DNA of 7,698 bases from a bacterium (GTDB lineage: Bacteria; UBA8248). This document shows, piece by piece, positions 5,442 to 7,698 of the stretch. A model generated the notes under the pieces. That model did not search any database and had not been told where the DNA came from. It saw nothing but the letters and a program-made list of their open reading frames with translations. The stretch spans positions 1 to 7,698 of the forward strand of contig JAQBZT010000142.1 in assembly GCA_027622355.1 (NCBI GenBank), written 5' to 3'. Numbering within the stretch: position 1 is the first letter of the stretch; each line of letters starts with the position of its first letter. Both the position numbers and the translations under genes were made by a program.

Positions 5442-7016
5442 ATGAAAAATGGTGATTCTGCTGTAGCGTTAGAAACTTTCCTGGATATCGCCGATTTCAA
5501 CGACCGCGTGGTCGGCGCTTACAACGACGGCACCGCGGAGATGGGCCTCGAGGCCGACTTTCAGCTGGCGCGCAGTCTGGTTCCGGCCGGAACGGGCGCC
5601 CTGCGCGATTTCAGCTACATCGCCCCCGACCTCCCCGAGTTCTATAACGACATGTGCGTGGGCTGCATGGACTGTGTGACCGAGTGCCCGGACACGGCGA
5701 TTCTCGGCATCGCGATTTCGGAAAAAGAGCTCGAAAACCGTCTCGCCGAGATGGGCGACACCGGTGAGCGCGAGCGCATGCGCAAGCGCTTCTCGAAGAC
5801 AAGCAAGTTCCACAAGCAGGCCGAGAAAAAAGGACTCGACGGCGCCATGTTCGGCATTTTCGTCGATCCGACCAAGTGCAAGGGCTGCGCCGAGTGCGTC
5901 GAGGTGTGCGGAAGCCACGCCTCCCTGGGGATGATTCCGAAAACCGCGGAGAACCTCGAGGAATTCCGCAAGGATTTTGCTTTCTACAAGGGCCTCCCCG
6001 AAACGCCCAAGGAATACATCAACGAGAAGTTTCTGGCCGATATGATGCTCGCCGAGCGCTCGATTCTCTTTGTGGGCGGGGCGGGCAGCTGCATGGGCTG
6101 CGGCGAGGCGACCGCGCTGCGGATGATGACGGCCGCCACCGGCTTCGTCTACGGCAAAGAGGGCATGGGCATCGTCGCCAGCACGGGCTGCAACACCGTC
6201 TACACGAGCACCTATCCCTACAACCCCTACCTCGTGCCCTGGACGAACAGCCTCTTCGAGAACGGCCCGGCCGTCGCGATGGGCGTGCGGGCGAGATGGG
6301 ATCAGCGGGGGCTTCAGGACAAGCGCCTCTGGTGCATCGGCGGCGACGGCGCCATGCTCGATATCGGTTTTCAGTCGCTCTCGCGGATGCTCGCCAGCGG
6401 CTCGGACATCAAGGTCCTCATCCTCGACACCCAGGTCTACTCGAACACGGGCGGCCAGGCCTCGACCGCCTCCTTCGGCGGCCAGGACGCCAAGATGAGC
6501 CAGCACGGCAAGGTGGTGGCCGGCAAGCAGGAAGACCGCAAAGAGATCGCCACCATCGCCATGATGCACGGGAACGTGTACGTCTCACAGACCACCTGCG
6601 CGCATGCGAACCACTTCTACCGGTCCATCATAGAGGCGAACGAGTTCCCCGGCCCCGCCGTCGTGAACGTCTACACCACCTGCCAGCCCGAGCACGGGGT
6701 GGGCGATGACGTTTCCGGCAAGCAGGCCAAGCTCGCCGCCGACAGCCGCGCCTTCCCGGTCTTCACCTACGATCCGCGGAAAGGGGACACCATCAAGTCG
6801 CGGATGAACCTGACGGGCAATCCCTCCCCGAACCAGGACTGGTACGTGAACCCCAAGACGGGCGAGCCGATAGATTTCATCTCCTTCGCCCGCACCGAGG
6901 GGCGCTTCGCCAAGCAGTTCGACAAGGCGGGCAAGCCCTCCGAAGTCCTGCTCCACACCCAGGAGGAGCGGCTCCGCAACTGGCACCGCCTCCAGGAGCT
7001 CGCCGGCCTCAGATAG
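5442..7016 (+). CDS. Two-chain pyruvate:ferredoxin oxidoreductase, delta-beta chain (Fe-S and TPP domains)
   Basis: This 524-residue protein is the electron-transfer and thiamine half of the PFOR. The ATG at 5442 has GGAG seven bases upstream. Residues 1-65 resemble a shortened domain IV leading into a ferredoxin domain. Cluster one has Cys72, 75, 78 and 82 (CVGCMDCVTECP); cluster two has Cys146, 149, 152 and 156 (CKGCAECVEVCG). The 63 residues between them are rich in charged helix. The TPP domain starts near 205. Its proximal [4Fe-4S] ligands are probably Cys217 and Cys220 (CMGCGEA), Cys250 (TGCNTVY) and Cys414 (YTTCQPEHG). The TPP/Mg motif is GGDGAMLDIG (300-309) with YSNTGGQAS at 333-341; Asn335 matches the catalytic-site Asn of NifJ. 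Residues about 440-524 align with the NifJ C-terminal region. Together with the upstream chain it totals 1178 residues, the size of single-chain NifJ. Cytoplasmic and expected to be O2-sensitive. Confidence 0.95.
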   Translation: MKNGDSAVALETFLDIADFNDRVVGAYNDGTAEMGLEADFQLARSLVPAGTGALRDFSYIAPDLPEFYNDMCVGCMDCVTECPDTAILGIAISEKELENRLAEMGDTGERERMRKRFSKTSKFHKQAEKKGLDGAMFGIFVDPTKCKGCAECVEVCGSHASLGMIPKTAENLEEFRKDFAFYKGLPETPKEYINEKFLADMMLAERSILFVGGAGSCMGCGEATALRMMTAATGFVYGKEGMGIVASTGCNTVYTSTYPYNPYLVPWTNSLFENGPAVAMGVRARWDQRGLQDKRLWCIGGDGAMLDIGFQSLSRMLASGSDIKVLILDTQVYSNTGGQASTASFGGQDAKMSQHGKVVAGKQEDRKEIATIAMMHGNVYVSQTTCAHANHFYRSIIEANEFPGPAVVNVYTTCQPEHGVGDDVSGKQAKLAADSRAFPVFTYDPRKGDTIKSRMNLTGNPSPNQDWYVNPKTGEPIDFISFARTEGRFAKQFDKAGKPSEVLLHTQEERLRNWHRLQELAGLR

Positions 7017-7033
7017 GATTCTTTCTCCAAAAC

Positions 7034-7071
7034 AAAAACCCCGCGGTCCCTGAGGATCGCGGGGTTTTTTT
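7034..7071. terminator. Strong bidirectional intrinsic terminator
   Basis: ACCCCGCG and CGCGGGGT form the core stem, extended inward by a G-T wobble and TCC/GGA around a CTGA loop, with a run of seven Ts on the plus strand and five As before the left arm. It lies 17 bp past the PFOR stop and 15 bp past the end of the opposing dehydrogenase gene, so it can end both convergent transcripts. Confidence 0.92.
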
Positions 7072-7086
7072 GTGCGCGGAGAGCGC

Positions 7087-7698
7087 CTACCGGCGCGCGC
7101 GCCGCTTTTTCTTCTCCCGATCCTCGAAGACCTGGTAGACGACGGCGCTGTCCAGCTCGCCGTAGCCCGATCGGTGGGCCTCCCGGAAGATGGGCAGGCT
7201 CGCCCCCCCGATCGGGGTGAGGGCGCCCACCTTGTCGGCGAGCTTTTTCCCGAGGCCGATGTCCTTGAGGAGCACGTCCAGCGTGCTGACGGGGTTGCCG
7301 TACCTTCTTTTGATCATGATCTCCCCGCGGTTTCTGAGCTGGCGGCTGTCGGCGGCGCTCCGCTTGAGGGCGTCCACGAGCAGGTCCCCCTTCACTCCGG
7401 CCCGCAGGCCCATCCGGAAGGTCTCGGCCAGAGAGCACCTTTGGAGGCAGGCGAGGTAGTTGATGAGAATCTTGACGGTGGCGCCCGCGGCCGTTCCGCC
7501 GCAGTGGATGTGATCGGAGAGGAGCCGATCGAGGAGGGGGGTGACTTTCTGGTAGTGGGCCTTGCTCCCGCCGATGACGAAAAGGCCCACCCGGTCGGCC
7601 ACGTTCCGGCTGTGGCCGCTCACGCAGGCATCGAGAAAGGGAACCCGCTTTGCCTTGCAGAGCGCGGCGAGGCGCTTCGTGTCCGAGGGATCGGCCGT
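7087..7698 (-). CDS. Beta-hydroxyacid dehydrogenase (3-hydroxyisobutyrate dehydrogenase family), C-terminal part
   Basis: The frame is open from the window edge to a TAG at 7087-7089, showing the last 203 residues. The N-terminal Rossmann NAD(P)-binding part, roughly the first 90-100 residues, lies outside. The visible part starts at the end of the Rossmann domain and has the substrate-loop signature as FLDACVSGHS, then VIGGSKAHYQKVTPLLDRL. The catalytic-helix motif AAGATVKILINYL contains the expected Lys and, four residues later, Asn (residues 76 and 80 of the visible part). STLDVLLKDIGLGKKLADKVG matches the all-helical C-terminal dimerisation domain. It ends with a basic tail, KKKRRARR. The family oxidises 3-hydroxyisobutyrate, tartronate semialdehyde (reverse), 4-hydroxybutyrate-type and related acids; the substrate cannot be told from this fragment. 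The usual DAPVSGG is altered to DACVSGH here. It is convergent with the PFOR operon and shares its terminator. Confidence 0.85.
   Translation of the reverse strand, partial: TADPSDTKRLAALCKAKRVPFLDACVSGHSRNVADRVGLFVIGGSKAHYQKVTPLLDRLLSDHIHCGGTAAGATVKILINYLACLQRCSLAETFRMGLRAGVKGDLLVDALKRSAADSRQLRNRGEIMIKRRYGNPVSTLDVLLKDIGLGKKLADKVGALTPIGGASLPIFREAHRSGYGELDSAVVYQVFEDREKKKRRARR

Noticed and set aside
5469..6569. A 366-codon open frame on the minus strand opposite the PFOR delta-beta gene
   Set aside because: It is antisense to a gene with 12 identifiable cluster-ligand cysteines and a TPP motif, and its composition is shadow-like.

Overview
The window looks like chromosome from a GC-rich, uncultivated-type bacterium. 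A deep-branching, proteobacteria-like or Nitrospinota/Tectomicrobia-like lineage would fit, but nothing here fixes the taxonomy. It is ordinary gene-dense DNA with no phage, IS, CRISPR or tRNA signals. The gene content links heme-based gas sensing and c-di-GMP signalling to an oxygen-labile 2-oxoacid:ferredoxin oxidoreductase.

Layout, left to right. Bases 1-147 (+) are the C-terminal end of a membrane protein, tentatively VTT/TVP38-like. A minus-strand block follows, transcribed from right to left. Its first gene (1691-2785) is an intact globin-coupled diguanylate cyclase. The second (528-1654) is a close paralogue whose frame breaks by one base inside a G6 run, exactly at the GGDEF catalytic motif. 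The last (144-395) is a small one-TM protein with a proline-rich tail; its stop overlaps the stop of the first gene tail to tail. Bases 2786-3412 form a roughly 630-bp divergent intergenic region with no convincing gene. It holds a GTATAC-A-GTATAC operator-like dyad, an AT-rich block with a palindrome and direct repeats, and several GC-rich inverted repeats.

On the plus strand, 3413-5377 and 5442-7016 encode the two halves of a pyruvate:ferredoxin oxidoreductase (PFOR). The first chain carries the alpha and gamma domains (I-III). The second carries the delta 2x[4Fe-4S] and beta TPP domains (IV-VII). Together (654 + 524 residues) they match a single-chain NifJ-type enzyme cut between domains III and IV, with all recognisable catalytic and cluster-ligand residues present. 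A strong two-way terminator (7034-7071) separates them from a minus-strand beta-hydroxyacid dehydrogenase (7087-7698) that runs off the window.

Working idea (inference): the two heme-globin cyclases sense O2 or a related gas and set c-di-GMP, while the divergent PFOR supplies low-potential electrons from 2-oxoacid oxidation. Most notable are the frameshift at the active-site motif of one cyclase, the tandem pair of globin cyclases, and the two-chain architecture of the PFOR.
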